DNA of 64,000 nt from Lepus europaeus (GCF_033115175.1 NC_084840.1:77701179-77765178); one strand, 5' to 3'. Numbered from the stretch's first letter, positions 1 to 12,418 are shown. Notes: a model not told the origin generated them from the letters alone. A program made the numbers and translations.

Positions 1-222
1 ACCACGCTGATCCGAAGCCAGGAGCTAGGTGCTTCTTCTGGTCTCCCATGGGGTGCAGGGTCCAAGCACTTGGGCCATCCTCCACTGACTCCCAGGCCAC
101 AGCAGAGAGCTGGCCTGGAAGAGGGACAACTGGGACAGAATCTGGCGCCCCGACCGGGACTAGAACCCGGTGTGCCGGCGCCACAACGTGGAGGATTAGC
201 CTATTGAGCCGCGGCACCGGCC
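1..222 (-). repeat. Young C-type SINE (CSINE1-like), cut by the window start
   Basis: Reverse complement of the lagomorph C-repeat: ends in the inverted GGCCGGTGCCGCGGCTCAAT head at 222, with the inverted B-box-like GGGACTAGAACCC near 157-169. The CT-rich 3' part lies outside the window. Confidence 0.9.
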
Positions 223-1819
223 TAAAAATATATATATATTTAAAATTACTTTAATAATTACTTAATTCCAGAAACCAAGAAGTTTTAAAAGAAAAGATAG
301 AAATATTTGACTATTTTTTAAAAAAAACCTTTTATATGGATGCAAAAAGTAGACAGTGTTCTTTGGATCTACTAAGAGGCCAGGAAAGCAAACAAGATAT
401 GTGTGTGGTCAAAAAGGAGGCAGATGCTGTTTATGACTGTATGACCCACAGTAGTAGGGGCTGGCACAGACATTGTTCTTTTCTCAGAGGCCCTTGTCCT
501 CCTCTGTGCTTTTCCTTGGGCACATGGCCTGGCAGACACAGGAAGCTCACCGACTTCAACTACGTGGGAGCAGGGAGACCTGGGAGAACAGGGCCTTCTC
601 CTTCCAGACTTACACCAGCTCAGGTCTAATCTGCATTGGGCCACAATTATGCCATTGCAGCCCATTATTGAGGAAGAAGGGTGACTCCTGTGACACCCAG
701 GCTTCGTCCCCATCACAGGACAGGAGACTTGGACCTGCACTAGCTGCCCCCAGCACCAGGATGGAGCTGCTTCCGCAGGAACCTGTTCTGCAAGAGTCCG
801 CCCCACCCAGTGTCTCCGTGCCTGCCCCCTGGGTATCCAGGCCAGGGCAGGCCGGGGCAGGCCAGGACACTGAGCTGGTAGAGCCTGCCCTGGTTAGAGC
901 TGTGTTAAGGGGAGGGGGAGACAGAACACCCTAGGGAAGGGGAGAGGAAGACAGGATGTTCCTTGCCCTTATTCCAAGGAGAGTTCAGAGACAGGAAGCT
1001 AGTTTGCTGGCAAGTCTAGCACATGTCTACAGTTGAAATGAAGTAGTGCACAGGTATGTCAAAACAAGAGACCAGTCCTCCCAGGGGGAGGCTGCCATGT
1101 CCTGAGTGGAGGGCAGTGAGGAGTTAGGAAGATCATCTCTCAAAAAAACACCTGCTGCCTCCCTCACACTATCCCTCCGCACTCTCTCATCCTAGGGTCC
1201 ACTCTCTGCACATGGAACAGAAACCCCACTCCCCACTCCAGGCCTTTCTCAGATCTCTGTCTGCCATGTTCCCTGTCTATGCATCCAGAGGCAAGCAGCA
1301 CCTGGAAGAAGCTCTGCCTTCCTACTGGTCACTCCCTCCCTCTTTCACCCTGTCACTCCTTATATATGACCTCACAGTCTGTGTCATATCCTCTGATAGG
1401 GTTTCTGTTTACCTCTCTGTACCCCTGACCATGTTTGAGGATAGACGTGGTAGGCATGAACATGCATGTAAAGAATGTGTGTATGAAGCAGCCATGATGG
1501 ATGGGCGATCTTCCTGCAAATCCTTGAATTCACTGGGGCTGGTCATATCTCCCTCACTGATGCAGATGAACCTTGAGAGGTGAAGTAGTCTATGTCAGTG
1601 GTCTACAGAGACCCAGGCCCTTCTTCAGTCCTTGGATTTTCCAACTACACAATGATTGGGCTGAGAAAAAAGAAAGTGCTTCTATGTAAACATCTACTCA
1701 TTTCATGTGGACATGCTTAATGCTCATGTATTAGTGATCTTTCCGCCCAATTTCAGGATGACAGTCATGGCCAACTCTCTTTCAGAGACTGAGAAACCAA
1801 GAAATGGAGTTCTATTTTT
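223..1819. other. Intergenic, no gene seen
   Basis: Begins with a short AT tract (TATATATATA near 229-238) next to the SINE. Overlapping open frames on both strands at about 370-930 have no recognisable protein and are not supported as genes. No clear repeat family was identified. Confidence 0.3.
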
Positions 1820-1831
1820 AGAAGGGAAGCT

Positions 1832-2197
1832 AGGGGCTGGGTGTTGTGGTGCAGTGAGTTAAGTCACTGCTTGGGACTCCTGCAACCCATAATGAGCCTG
1901 GGATTGAGTGCTGACTCTCTTTCTAATCCAGCTTCCTATTCATGAGCACCCTGGGAGTCAGCAGATAATGGCCCAAGTATTTAGGTCCCACCCTCACCAT
2001 GGAGGAGAATCAGATGGAGTGCCAAGCTCCTGGCTGCAGCCTAGCACAGCCCTGGTTGTTGTAGTCATTTGGGGAATGAATCAGCACATGGAAGATTTTC
2101 TCTCTCTGTCTCTCTGTCTCTCTCTCTCTCTTTTTACAAATAAATGTTTAAAAGTAGGAGAAACAAACTTTAAAAAAAGAAAATCTTAAAAGCAAAA
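1832..2197 (+). repeat. Older C-type SINE with perfect target duplication
   Basis: Starts AGGGGCTGGGTGTTGTGGTG and ends with a CTCT-rich run plus an A-rich tail. Flanked by the 12-bp direct repeat AGAAGGGAAGCT at 1820-1831 and 2198-2209. Body diverged from the young consensus. Confidence 0.88.
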
Positions 2198-2603
2198 AGA
2201 AGGGAAGCTGAAGCCAGGACACATGCACCATTGCCGATGGTGTCTGTCACATGCCACATCCCATGGATTTGTATGCTCTCTCATGTGCCTGTGGCTCCTA
2301 TTCCTACCCCACAACCCTGACAGCTCTTGGGGCCTCCTTCTTGGCCCCTCCCATCCTTTATTGTTCCCAGTGCTGGCCACCACTGCTAGGGATTCTTTTA
2401 CTTCCTCCTTCAAACTGTGGCCCTTTCCACAATTTTTCAGGTGTCTTCCTGGATTCCCTACTGATAAACAGATGCTCAAATATAAAAGATAAGCACATAT
2501 TTGCCATTTTCATTTATCACTAAAATTGTCCAGATGGCTAAATACCTCGTACCCAGAAATCCAAATATCCCTTACCATTCACCCTTGACTCAACTTTCAG
2601 TCT

Positions 2604-2946
2604 TTTTTTTTTTTTAATTTTATTTTTTTGACAGGCAGAGTGGATAGTGAGAGAGAGAGACAGAGAGAAAGGTCTTCCTTTTTGCCGTTGGTTCATCCTC
2701 CAATGGCTGCTGCGGCCGGTGCATCTCACTGATCTGAAGCCAGGAGCCAGGTGCTTCTCCTGGTCTCCCATGCGGGTGCAGGACCCAAGCACTTGGGCCA
2801 TCCTCCACTGCCTTCCCGGGCCATAGCAGAGAGCTGGCCTGGAAGAGGGGCAACCGGGATAGAATCCGGCGCCCCGACCGGGACTGGAACCTGGTGTGCC
2901 GGCGCCGCAAGGCGGAGGATTAGCCTGTTAAGCCACGGCACCGGCC
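2604..2946 (-). repeat. Young C-type SINE (CSINE1-like), full length
   Basis: Runs from a T-rich tail complement to CACGGCACCGGCC. Flanked by the 12-bp target duplication AACTTTCAGTCT at 2592-2603 and 2947-2958. Confidence 0.93.
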
Positions 2947-3363
2947 AACTTTCAGTCTGTATTTACTTTTTCTATGACAGGCTCTGCTCTTATGCCCCTC
3001 TTCCCTTAGTTCACGAACACCTTAAGAAGTGCTCGTGCTTGTGCTGGCCCAGCAGACTTGAAGTCTTACTGGCACGATGTCGGTTGTGTCTCCCTTTCTT
3101 TCCCATGACTCCTCCACATTCTTCCTGCTTCTGTTGTTGGCCTTTCCTCTTTCCCACAATCTCGCCCGATCAACTATGAGTTTCTTAGAACAGGAGCTGT
3201 CCCTCCTTCCTGCTTCCTTCTTTCAGGAATTTTCTCTTCCCTGTTCTGAGGCTTTAACTAGCGGGTGATAAACAAGTGGTGAAGTTCCCTAGTCATGGAA
3301 CAACTCCATGTTCTATCACACAGGCCTGGGTATCCACACTCCTCTTGGCAGGAGGGTTCCAAG

Positions 3364-3671
3364 GTGGGTATTTGGCACAGTGGATAAGGTACTGCTTGGG
3401 ACACCTGCATTTCATATTGGAATGCCTGGGTTTGAGTTCTGGCTCTGTACCCTCTTCCACCTTCCTGCTAATGGACACCCTGGGAGGCAGCAGAAGATGG
3501 CTCAAGTACTTGGGTCCCTGTATGGGGAGACCCAGATATAGTTCATGGCTTCTGGCTTCTTCCTGTCCCAGCTTTGACTGTTGTGAGCATTTGGAGAGTA
3601 AACCAGCAGGTAGAAGATCTCTCTGTGTCTTATCTGTCTCTGTCTTTCAAATAAGTAAAATTTTTAAAAAA
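3364..3671 (+). repeat. Old, diverged C-type SINE
   Basis: Starts GTGGGTATTTGGCACAGTGG, contains GGTTTGAGTTCTGG as a B-box remnant and the CAGAAGATGGCTCAAGTACTTGGG block, and ends CTTTCAAATAAGTAAAA. No clear target duplication remains. Confidence 0.8.
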
Positions 3672-3757
3672 ATTCATTCCAGCCTGAAACACCTGATTGC
3701 CTAAACTGGGTAAAGCTATGTTGGGGTTGCTGCTGCTGCTCCATTTACCTCAGGGAG

Positions 3758-3955
3758 AGGTGACATTAATGTACATCCATGTGCCAGGTGCTATGCTAAG
3801 GGCTTTAATATATGACCTCATTTTGTCCTCACCCTTTATTCCTGTTTTACAAATGAAGCAATTGAAGCTTAGGGAGGATACAGAAGTGGTTCATGGAAGA
3901 GCCAGGAATTGAAATCTAGGTTTGCTTACTCCAGAACCCGATATTATCCAGCCTT
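3758..3955 (-). repeat. MIR SINE
   Basis: Shows GTGCCAGGTGCTATGCTAAG followed by a degraded CCTGTTTTACAAATGAAGCA and GAGCCAGGAATTGAAATCTA, the inverted order of the ancient mammalian MIR core. Confidence 0.78.
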
Positions 3956-4610
3956 ATCATAATGCCCTATTTACGATCTGATAACTCCAGCTGTCCTTGG
4001 TAAGCCATGGATGATGTCCAGACCCCAGCTCTGGCACTAAGATTGGATCTGATCTGCCAGGGAGGCTTTCTTGTGCAGAAAGACATTGTGCTCTCACAGC
4101 TTCGTCACATGCACCTGGTGAGAAAGCACATTTGTAGCTTACATCAGGGCCCTGGCATTGAGCAGGGGCATGTTGAGGTGGTCTAGAGCAGTAGTAAGAA
4201 CTGAAGACATGCCAGGAGGCAGTGGTGATGTTACTACAGCTCCATCTCTCACCCATGATGTGGCTTTAGCAGTACTGAAATCATTTTAAAATTTAAATCC
4301 AGTCATTGGTGCATGTGCTTGGTACACAGAAAGTTCTCAACTGATTGTTACGAAATCCTTGGGAGCAATTTCACCAATAATTCTATCCTTTGCAATGCCC
4401 TTTCAGCTCCACCTCAATCAGTCCTTCTCTATTCAAGTCTATCATTAGGCCTGCCATTATCTCCTTATCTTCTGTGGTAATCTGCCCTCTGATTTTTGCT
4501 TGACCTTTCTCACTTCCTTGATAACGCAATCTCTGTGAGGTTAGATATCTCTTTACTTGAACTCCGACAGTTTCTCCCACCCACTTTTTTTCCAACTTCT
4601 TTACTTTTTT

Positions 4611-4986
4611 AAAAAGATTTATTTATTTATTTGAAAGGCAAAGTGATAGAGGAAAAGAGAAAGAGAGAGAGAGAGAGCGAGAGAGCGAGAGAGAGAGAGA
4701 GAGAGAGATTGAGAGACCTTCCATCCACTGGTTCTGTCCCCAAACAGCCACAACAACCAGGGCTGGGACTGGCTGAAGCCAGGCCAGCCAGGATCCTGGA
4801 ACTCCATCAAAGTCTGCCACACAGGTGGCAGGAACTCAAGTATTTGAGCCATCATCCACTGTTTCCCAGGCCTATTAGCAGGGAGCTGAATTAGCAGAGT
4901 AGCCAGGACATAAGTTGGCACTTCAATGGGAAGCGGGCGTTCCGAGACACAATTTAACCTACTGTGCCACAATTCCTGACACCCCC
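4611..4986 (-). repeat. Old C-type SINE with expanded GA tract
   Basis: AAAAAGATTTATTTATTTAT then GGCAAAGTGATAG, a (GA)n run at about 4660-4708, then the inverted C-repeat body to TGTGCCACAATTCCTGAC. The GA run is an expansion of the SINE's own CT-rich 3' domain. Confidence 0.82.
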
Positions 4987-6655
4987 CACTTTTGGTTTTC
5001 AATGTCTGTGCTTTCCAGTAAATGTGTGGACACGATGATTTGATTACTAGAGCTGCTTGGCTTTACTCTTCAGAGCGTTCTTCCCTTTTCCCCTTTAATA
5101 CTTTTTGAGCACTTCCTGACATCTTGCAAAGAGCTGAGCTTTCTCCTTCCTTGACCTTCCCTTTTATGATGGCGTTTGGTGTGAGTTTGCCTTATCCTCC
5201 CACCTCACCCTAGCCTCACTCCCTCTCCCAATACACTTCTCTCATTTCTATTATTGCCACCTGATCAGGAAGCATTTTGTTTCCACAGGATACACACTTC
5301 TTTGTCCTTACTCATACATTCTTTCATTCATACTAGCCCTTTGTCTTTTTTTTTTTTTTAGTATATTCCAAGCTATTATCATTTATAGTGAAATAAGTTG
5401 TTAAATTCAAGTTCTCCAAATCAATCCTAAATATTTGTGTTTCATCATTTTGTTGTTTTTTTCCTGAAACTATAACATTTTTTCCTAAGATGCATTTGAA
5501 ACTCCTTCCTCAGGGTATACTTTATACATAATGAAGATAGAATCCAGAGTTCTGTTAACTCCGCATTTGTTTAATGACAGGTGGTGGGTTATGGGTTGGG
5601 GCTGGGACTCATGGTGGCTCTTTCTCCTGTTATCCAGGACAATGAACCTCAAACCTGGTGCCTTCATTGGTTACACATCTTCCATGTCCATCTTGTACGA
5701 AGATGTACCCGGGTCTTCTCTCCTAATTCTTCCCTCTGAAGGAAAGGGTGCTGCTTTCACTTCTCAGTGTGGGAGTTGGGTGTTGCTCCTATCTTGACTT
5801 CACAGGGAGCCAACACAAGCTGCTCTCCAGAGCTAATGGTAGAGATACACCAACTTCCAGCAGAAGGGAGACCCTTCTCTGTTCCACACATTCCATTTGA
5901 TTACATAGAGATCCCACACATGTTGATCTGCTAGCTCCTTATCAGTGGAAATACCCACTCCAGCTTTGAATTCCTTCTGCCCCAGGAACTTGCATCCAGC
6001 ACACAGTCTCTGAGTCCAGGTGTGGAGCTACAAAGTAAAGGGGAGAAGGAAGGATGTCAGATGCAAGGAACAGACCCACACTAGGCTCCCCTCTTCTCTC
6101 TCACATCCACAGTATTGCTTCTAAATGTGTGTCACCAACCCCCAAGTTCCTGGCAGGTAAGAGTCTTGTCAAAACCATCTGATGTCTTTAGGAATGACAC
6201 TGGCCCAAAGTGGACCCACAGACATACTGTTCTGATGAATAAGAACACAAGTGTGAATGGTTGAGAACACAGTGAATGAATGTATGAGTGAAATGCAAAG
6301 TTCTATCAACATTTAAAGGTTTTTATTTTTTCCTCATGATTCTCTGCAAAACAAAATTCCCTTTCTCCATCCATGTAAAACACATTTCTAAGCTGCCCTT
6401 GGATCTGTGCTTAGACCCAGCTCAGGTCCCCTTTGAGTGCTTCCTTCCTTGGACTCCGCCACGTGCGGCATCATAGCACCATTCCTTGCTTCCCCCAAAG
6501 AAGCGATGTGTGAGTTCTCTTCTTTACTCTGTGGCATTTGTTCGTGCAAGTCATTATTTCTTCAGGGCTACTGCAGGAGGCACTGGGGAGAACAGGCAAC
6601 TCTTATGAGAAGCCCTTTCTCTTCATCCTACTCTTTGTTTTCTCTCTTTCTTTTA
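4987..6655. other. Intergenic, no gene seen
   Basis: Contains a T13 run at about 5348-5360. No repeat family was recognised with confidence and no open frame resembles a known protein. Confidence 0.3.
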
Positions 6656-6663
6656 TGCTAATT

Positions 6664-7003
6664 CTATTTTTTTTAAAAAAAAGATTTCTTTCTTTATTTA
6701 AATCCAATCATCGATGTATAATGGGAAAGGTAACGGGGAAGAGAAAGAGAGAGAGATCTTCCATCTTTACTGGTTCACTTCCTAAATGGCGACAGCACCC
6801 ATGTCTGGGCCAGGCCAATGCCAGGAGCCAGAAACTCCATCTGGGTCTTCCATGTTGGTGGCAGGGGCCCACATACTTGAGCCATCATCCACTGCTTTCC
6901 CACATGTATTAACAGGCAGCTGGATTGGAAGTGGAGCAACCCGGACTCAAATATGCGATGCTGTCTTCAAGGCTTATCCTGGTGCACCACAAAGCAGGCC
7001 CCG
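6664..7003 (-). repeat. Old C-type SINE
   Basis: Inverted body with GATCTTCCATC, GGCCAGGCCAATGCCAGGAG and CATCATCCACTGCTTTCCCA. Flanked by TGCTAATT at 6656-6663 and 7004-7011. Confidence 0.83.
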
Positions 7004-7398
7004 TGCTAATTTTTCATTATGTTTTTCTCATCCCTCTCTTAAGTTCTACTTGCAGCTGATTCTCACCCATGGCCTACCCCTGATCAGATGAGAAGAAGAA
7101 AGCTGAGTTTAGGACACCTGGTTTACCTCCTTTCTTCTGTAATTGCTGTCCCACATGTCCTTCATGGAGTTCTCTGGGGCTGCAGGTACCCAGCTCTCTG
7201 CTCTGTCCACGTCATGACCAGCTGCCACTTCCTAGGGAATCCTCTGCATCACGTTGCCTGCATGCATTCCGTAATCCTAGGGTGGAGTCCTTTTAGTCAC
7301 TTCCATGTTCCTTTAAAGACAAGATCAGAAACTGCCTCTCTTAGTGATTTTACAAACATAGAAGTAGATATGCAGAAAAGTCCTGAGGTCTTCCATGG

Positions 7399-7535
7399 GT
7401 GCTCTGGACTGAATTGTGTCTCCCATGCGATTCATCCATTGCAGCCCTAATCCTTAATGTGGCAGCATTTGGAGATGAGACCTCTGGGAGATCACTAGGG
7501 TAAGATAAGGTCATGAGGGAGGGACCTAGTAGAAG
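7399..7535 (+). repeat. MLT1-type MaLR LTR fragment
   Basis: GGACTGAATTGTGTCTCCC followed by CCTAATCCTTAATGTGGCAG and TTTGGAGATGAGACCTCTGG matches the 5' part of an MLT1 LTR. The rest of the LTR is missing. Confidence 0.7.
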
Positions 7536-7569
7536 CTATTTTCATTTTTCAAGTGAAAAATGTATCACT

Positions 7570-7777
7570 AAAATCCTAAATAATTGTTAATATTTAATAA
7601 GCTCTGACTATGTGAGAGACTCATGTCTGAGCTTCATATCTGAGACTCTTCTTGTCCTAAATCCTATTACCCTGTGACTTGGGTTCTACTATTGTGCCCA
7701 TTTTACAGATGAGGACTCTGAGCCCTGAGAGCTGCAGCTTGCCCAGAACATGCAAAGCAGTTAAGAGCAGTGCTTCA
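7570..7777 (-). repeat. MIR SINE, interrupted by an L1 fragment
   Basis: Contains TTGTGCCCATTTTACAGATG and GAGGACTCTGAGCCCTGAGA, the inverted MIR core. The end of the MIR is split by the insertion at 7778 and continues after 7904. Confidence 0.72.
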
Positions 7778-7889
7778 GAGGAGGGGTGCGAGTGGGAGGG
7801 AAGTTATGGGGGGCGGGGGAAAGCCACTGTAATCCATAAACTGTACTTTGGAAATTTATATCTACTAAATGAAAGTTAAAAAAAAAAAA
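7778..7889 (+). mobile_element. Severely 5'-truncated rabbit L1 3' end
   Basis: About 112 bp: a G-rich GAGGAGGGGTGCGAGTGGGA, then AAGCCACTGTAATCCATAAA, CTGTACTTTGGAAATTTATA and a poly(A) tail. It is the complement of the same L1 3' UTR end seen at 31472-31600. Bounded by a perfect 15-bp target duplication AAGAGCAGTGCTTCA at 7763-7777 and 7890-7904. Confidence 0.9.
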
Positions 7890-7904
7890 AAGAGCAGTGC
7901 TTCA

Positions 7905-9271
7905 CTAATTGGCAGTGGGGAGAAGAAAGAGACCTGGCATGCTGGACACCTACCCTCACCCTCCCTTGCTTCTGCACATTTCTTAAAAAATCCAAGGTTT
8001 TCAAAGAGCATGGTTTAAAACCCCTAGAGTAAATGAGAAGAGTGGGATCTGGTGAAATAGGGGTTGCACTTGGCGAATCCTCTCGGGATCCTTTGAATCA
8101 CTTATCCTGGAGCTGAGCCCACATCCTAAACTTTGTGCTTTCCCCACATACCTCAAGGTTACAAGTGGGCAATGTTGCTGCTTGATGCACGCATTTGAGT
8201 GCCCACACACACAAGTGCACACATGCACATGCACATACATGTGCACACACACAAATACATCTTCTTGCATTAAATGCTAAGGCTTTCATCAAAGTCATAA
8301 ACATCAAAGGCTTGGAACTTGAACAAAAGCTTTCCCTGCCTCTTAATGAGCTCCATATGCCTCAGGGACGATAAACTTGTTCTCTCAGAGATCATTATCC
8401 CTGTGGTTATGGGGGCATAAAGTCACAGATAATCCTACCAAGCCAATTATCAAATGCATCTTGCTATAGAAAAATTTGTAGCATATGGCCCAACTCCCTC
8501 AGTAACATCACTTTGTTTAATATTTTCTGCTTGTATTTTCCCCCTAAACATCAAACATCAAGCTTGAAAGGCTAGTGGGTCACACAAATGAAGTGCCCAC
8601 TCCACACCAGCCAGCCAGCCATCTTTCTTACTCCTCTGACTTCCTGTAATCTCCAACATCCCTACTAATACCCACACCCGCTTCATCTGCTACTACTCAC
8701 CACTCCCCAGCACTCAGCCTCCTCCCAGCAGGAGGCAATGGGTGAGCTCATGGCCAGCCATCAGGGAATGTTGCAATCCTGGCATATATCATAGGAAATA
8801 GCCCCTTTCCCAGGAAAGCAAGAAGTCCAAGGATAGTTTCTTCTTGTTTGGCTGCTTTTATTGTGAGATCTATTACTCATTTGCTTATATTTGGGGATGA
8901 TCACTTAATCCTGATACAATCAAACTTGCTCTTGGAAATTAAGTAGGGGCTGTAGGAATGCCCTTCATGCTGCCTTCTCAGTAGGGCACTGACTGAGAGG
9001 CTCAGGAGCTGACATCAGCAGGCAAAGCAGCTTAAGAACTTGACTGTGCTGCAAAAGCAGCCTCAGTTCGGGGCAGGGCAGCCTGAGACTGACCTAAACA
9101 AGCCTGGAGAAAATTTCGGTACATGACATGAGAACATCAACCCAAAGAGACCCAGCAGCTCTCCACACAACCAGTCGTTTGGCTGCTGAAGTGTTTGGTG
9201 GGCTTCACACTGCAGATGAGGCCTCAGATCTTACACACAGATAGCTCTTCACTTTATGGCCACATAGAAAC
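7905..9271. other. Intergenic, no gene seen; CA/TG-rich tract at 8203-8263
   Basis: The 8203-8263 stretch is an imperfect alternating purine-pyrimidine run built from CACACA and TGCACATG units. The rest shows no recognised repeat and no supported coding sequence. Confidence 0.35.
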
Positions 9272-9282
9272 CTGACAGCTCT

Positions 9283-9558
9283 GGCCGGCGCCGTGGCTCA
9301 ACAGGCTAATCCTCCACCTTGCGGCGCTGGCACACCGGGTTCTAGTCCCAGTTGGGGCGCCGGATCCTATCCCGGTTGCCCCTCTTCCAGGCCAGCTCTC
9401 TGCTATGGCCCGGGAAGGCAGTGGAGGATGGCCCAGGTCCTTGGGCCCTGCACCCCATGGGAGACCAGGAGAAGCACCTGGCTCCTGGCTTCGGTCTCTC
9501 TTTCTCTCTCTCTCTCTCACTATCCACTCTGCCTGTAAAAAAAAAAAAAAAAAAAAAA
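9283..9558 (+). repeat. Young C-type SINE (CSINE1-like) with internal 3' deletion
   Basis: Starts GGCCGGCGCCGTGGCTCAAC and ends in an A24-like tail. The block between CTGGCTTCGG and TCTCTCTTTC seen in full-length copies is absent. Target duplication CTGACAGCTCT at 9272-9282 and 9559-9569. Confidence 0.92.
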
Positions 9559-9569
9559 CTGACAGCTCT

Positions 9570-11386
9570 AAGAAAGCTATTTCCACAAACTGACCTTGAA
9601 AACAATAACCAGGCTGTTTCTTAGATTTCAATTAAATCAATCACAGTTCTGTTCTAAACAATGCCTTCCTCCCTGAACTTAAATTCCAGCCCAGCCCAGG
9701 ACCAAACCCTGCATGCAACTTGATGATTCACACAAGACTGAGCAAAGAAGTGGGTCATACATGGAATCCAGAATAGCTTTTTGTGAGCACATAAGAAAAA
9801 GAGGGCCCAGGACCCTGGTTCCCAGAGCAAATCTACCTATTGAGAAGACCCTCTCCTTGAAGCAAAAATGACTGAGAAAATGTTGTATTTCTTCATGGCC
9901 AGTGTAAGCTGGAATATAGTACAAGGTACACTTATTAATCAGCTCAGCCTTGGCCTTGCAAAGCAAGAAGAAACAAAGTAGTTGGTCAATACCATGAGCA
10001 CAGTGTGGATGCCTCTGCTGGCCAAGCACAGGTTTCATTAAAATGTCCTTAGTATTTCACCGTGGTGTCCTCCATCTGTCTGCCTGTATCATGACTGTCA
10101 TGTGTTAGAGCATGACCTGTGAAGATCCCAGATCTACAACATAGGGCATTCATGTCTGGTCATTGCTGGAAGAGTTATAGGGAAGTCCTGAAGAACAGTA
10201 ACTGATGGGAACTTCTGACACTGAGACCCCAGACTGAGTGAGAAGACAGCCCAAGACGAGAAGCAGCCAGGGAGCTCATGCTGCGAAACATGCTTGGGAG
10301 TCAGGGGAACGTGGAGGCATTACTTTTGATTCTTCAATTTGCCATGTTCACCAGCTGACTAGTTGCTTTGGAGCACCTGCCCCTCTGTGGCTTAAGTTTC
10401 AGGTCCTGACAAAGCACCATTGACCGTGCTCCAGTAGATGGAGTTGCCTTCCCAGAATCCTCCATTCTGAACCCTCCACCCACATCTCTCTATGTGATCC
10501 CTCCATACTGACACTGCTTGGACTGTTGGCTTAACTCTCAAATTCAGCTTTGAACTGAGAGTCTCATTCCCATTATTTTTGTAGATTCTTTAATAAGGAG
10601 AAAAGTCCCACCTCAATTCTAGATGTGATGGCACTTGTCACTTCAATGGTCCCTGGCCTTTCTCTAAGAAACCTGTGCCAGAGTCCCTAGGTGGGGACTA
10701 TAACAGAGTTAAGCAGATAAAGGTGCTACGTGGTCCAGGGATTTGCAGGAAGTTGAAATGCAGAAGTCTATGGCTCACGAGGCCTAGACCACATAAATGA
10801 TATGGGCATGGTAGTGGTGGGCAAGGGGTGGAGGGACTTTCCATACAGCTTTGCAGAGAAATGAAACAGGAGAAGCCTTGTGGCTCCTGTCTACCCCTGT
10901 GGAGCATCAGCAGCTGCTCCAAGGGCCCAAAAGAGAGATTGAAAGTCACCGTGGAGCCACATGACAAACTTGAGAACAGTAGGGGAGAAAATAAAATAAC
11001 AGGCAGCACATGGCAAATAAAGTAGACATATGGGAAAGGTCATGAGAAGCATACCATGGAGTTGTTTTGAGCCAGAACTGAAGGATGAATACGGTTCCAG
11101 CAATCTTCGTGCAAGTGGAGGCACTTTCACGACAACATGACCTTCTTGGGCTCTATTCATTTAGCAAATTCTGCCTGGTGTCTACTTCAGCGAGCTTGCT
11201 GGAAAAATAAATCAAAAACACCTTTGCTTATTGTGATGAAAAGAAATAGGATATTATCAACTAAACAACCCAATGAGCAAGATAAATTTAGGAGGGATGA
11301 GCCATGTAGAAAATAGAGGAACAAAACAGAAGTGATGGAGTGGAAGAGGAGGATTAATTAAAAGTCGGTGGTCAAAAAAGACCTCA
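9570..11386. other. Intergenic, no gene seen
   Basis: Open frames such as the 119-codon minus-strand frame at 9679-10038 and the overlapping frames at 10698-11160 do not resemble known proteins. Repeats here, if any, are too diverged to name. Confidence 0.3.
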
Positions 11387-11690
11387 TGGAGCTGGCATTG
11401 TGGCTCAGTGGGTTAAGGCTGCCCCTGCAATGCCAGCATCTCATATGAGCAGCAGCTGGAATCCTGGCTGCTCTGCTTCTCATCCAGCTCCCTGCTAATG
11501 CACCAGAGAAAGCAGCAGGCTATGGCCCAGGAGTTAGAACCTGCACTCATGTGGGAGACCCAGATGGAATTCTAGGCTCCTTGCCCAGCCCTGGCTGTTG
11601 TAGTCATTTGGGGTCTTGGTCTGTCCCTCCATCTCTTCCTATAACTCTGCCTTTCAATTAAATAAATAAATCTTTAAACAAAAAAGAAAA
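11387..11690 (+). repeat. Old C-type SINE
   Basis: GGAGCTGGCATTGTGGCTCA through CAGGCTATGGCCCAGGAG to AAATAAATAAATCTTTAAAC. Flanked by the imperfect repeat AAAAGACCTCA / AAAGAATACCTCA. Confidence 0.82.
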
Positions 11691-12103
11691 GAATACCTCA
11701 CAAGGAAGTTGCATTTGACTTTCGACTGAAGTGACAAGAAGGAACTAGGTGCTTGAAGATTAAAAGCAGAGTATCCAGGTAGACCTTGTAGCTGACACAA
11801 AAATGTTAAAGCAGAAATCTGATTGGGAGTGTTCAAGGAGCAGAAAGCAGGATGGGGTGGCTGGAACATGGTGTTGGAGGAATGATGATGTGATGACAGG
11901 AACGAAGGCAGGAAGTGGTCATGTAAGGACTTTGGACTTTTGACATCCAAAGATAGGCTCTGTTACAGGGTTTTGAGCAGAAAATAATATGCACTGAATT
12001 ATGACACAAAAATGGTGATGAGTTATGGAGTCACTGAGAAGTCCTGCGCTGAGATGATGGTGGCTTGGTGCATCAAGACACACTTTCAAAATGGAGCTAT
12101 ACT
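11691..12103. other. Probable ancient interspersed repeat, unclassified
   Basis: AAGGACTTTGGACTTTTGAC and CAGGGTTTTGAGCAGAAAAT have the wording of an old mammalian repeat with a GGCTTTTAC...GGGTTTTGAGCAG core. It may be the same family as about 27800-28080. No family name is claimed. Confidence 0.3.
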
Positions 12104-12418
12104 TGGGACTGGTATTTGGCACTGCCAGTTAAGATGCTGGTTAAGACACCTGCATTCCATATTGGAGTGCCTGACTGCAGGTCCTGACTCAAGTTTCCTG
12201 CTAAAGCAGATCCTAGGAGGCAGCAGTGAGGGCTCAAGTACCTGAGCCCCTGACATCCACATGAGAGGACTGGATTGAGTTGCTGTCTCCTGGCTTTGGC
12301 TTGGCCCCGGCATGGCCATTGCTGGCATTTGGAGGGTGAAGCAGTGGATGGGAGCGCTCTTTCTGTCTAGCTTTCTCTCTGTCTCTATGCCCCTTCAATA
12401 AATAATTTAAAATAATAG
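12104..12418 (+). repeat. Old C-type SINE
   Basis: GGTATTTGGCACTGCCAGTTAA, CCATATTGGAGTGCCTGAC, GGAGGCAGCAGTGAGGGCTC and CCTTCAATAAATAATTTAA give the C-repeat order in plus orientation. Confidence 0.8.

Noticed and set aside
141..210. SINE A/B box resembling a tRNA gene
   Set aside because: It is the tRNA-derived head of a C-repeat; no cloverleaf can be drawn and the rest is SINE body.
372..934. Overlapping 144- and 153-codon frames on opposite strands
   Set aside because: Mutually antisense, no recognisable protein, and adjacent to repeats; likely chance.
8203..8263. CA/TG repeats considered as a CRISPR or regulatory array
   Set aside because: Imperfect dinucleotide repeat with no spacer-repeat periodicity; this is a mammalian genome.
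9254..9631. 125-codon minus-strand frame and overlapping frames with LSLSLS and GRPGEAPGSW blocks
   Set aside because: These are translations of the C-type SINE. The same peptide blocks recur at 2751, 14618, 19679, 24247 and 36591.
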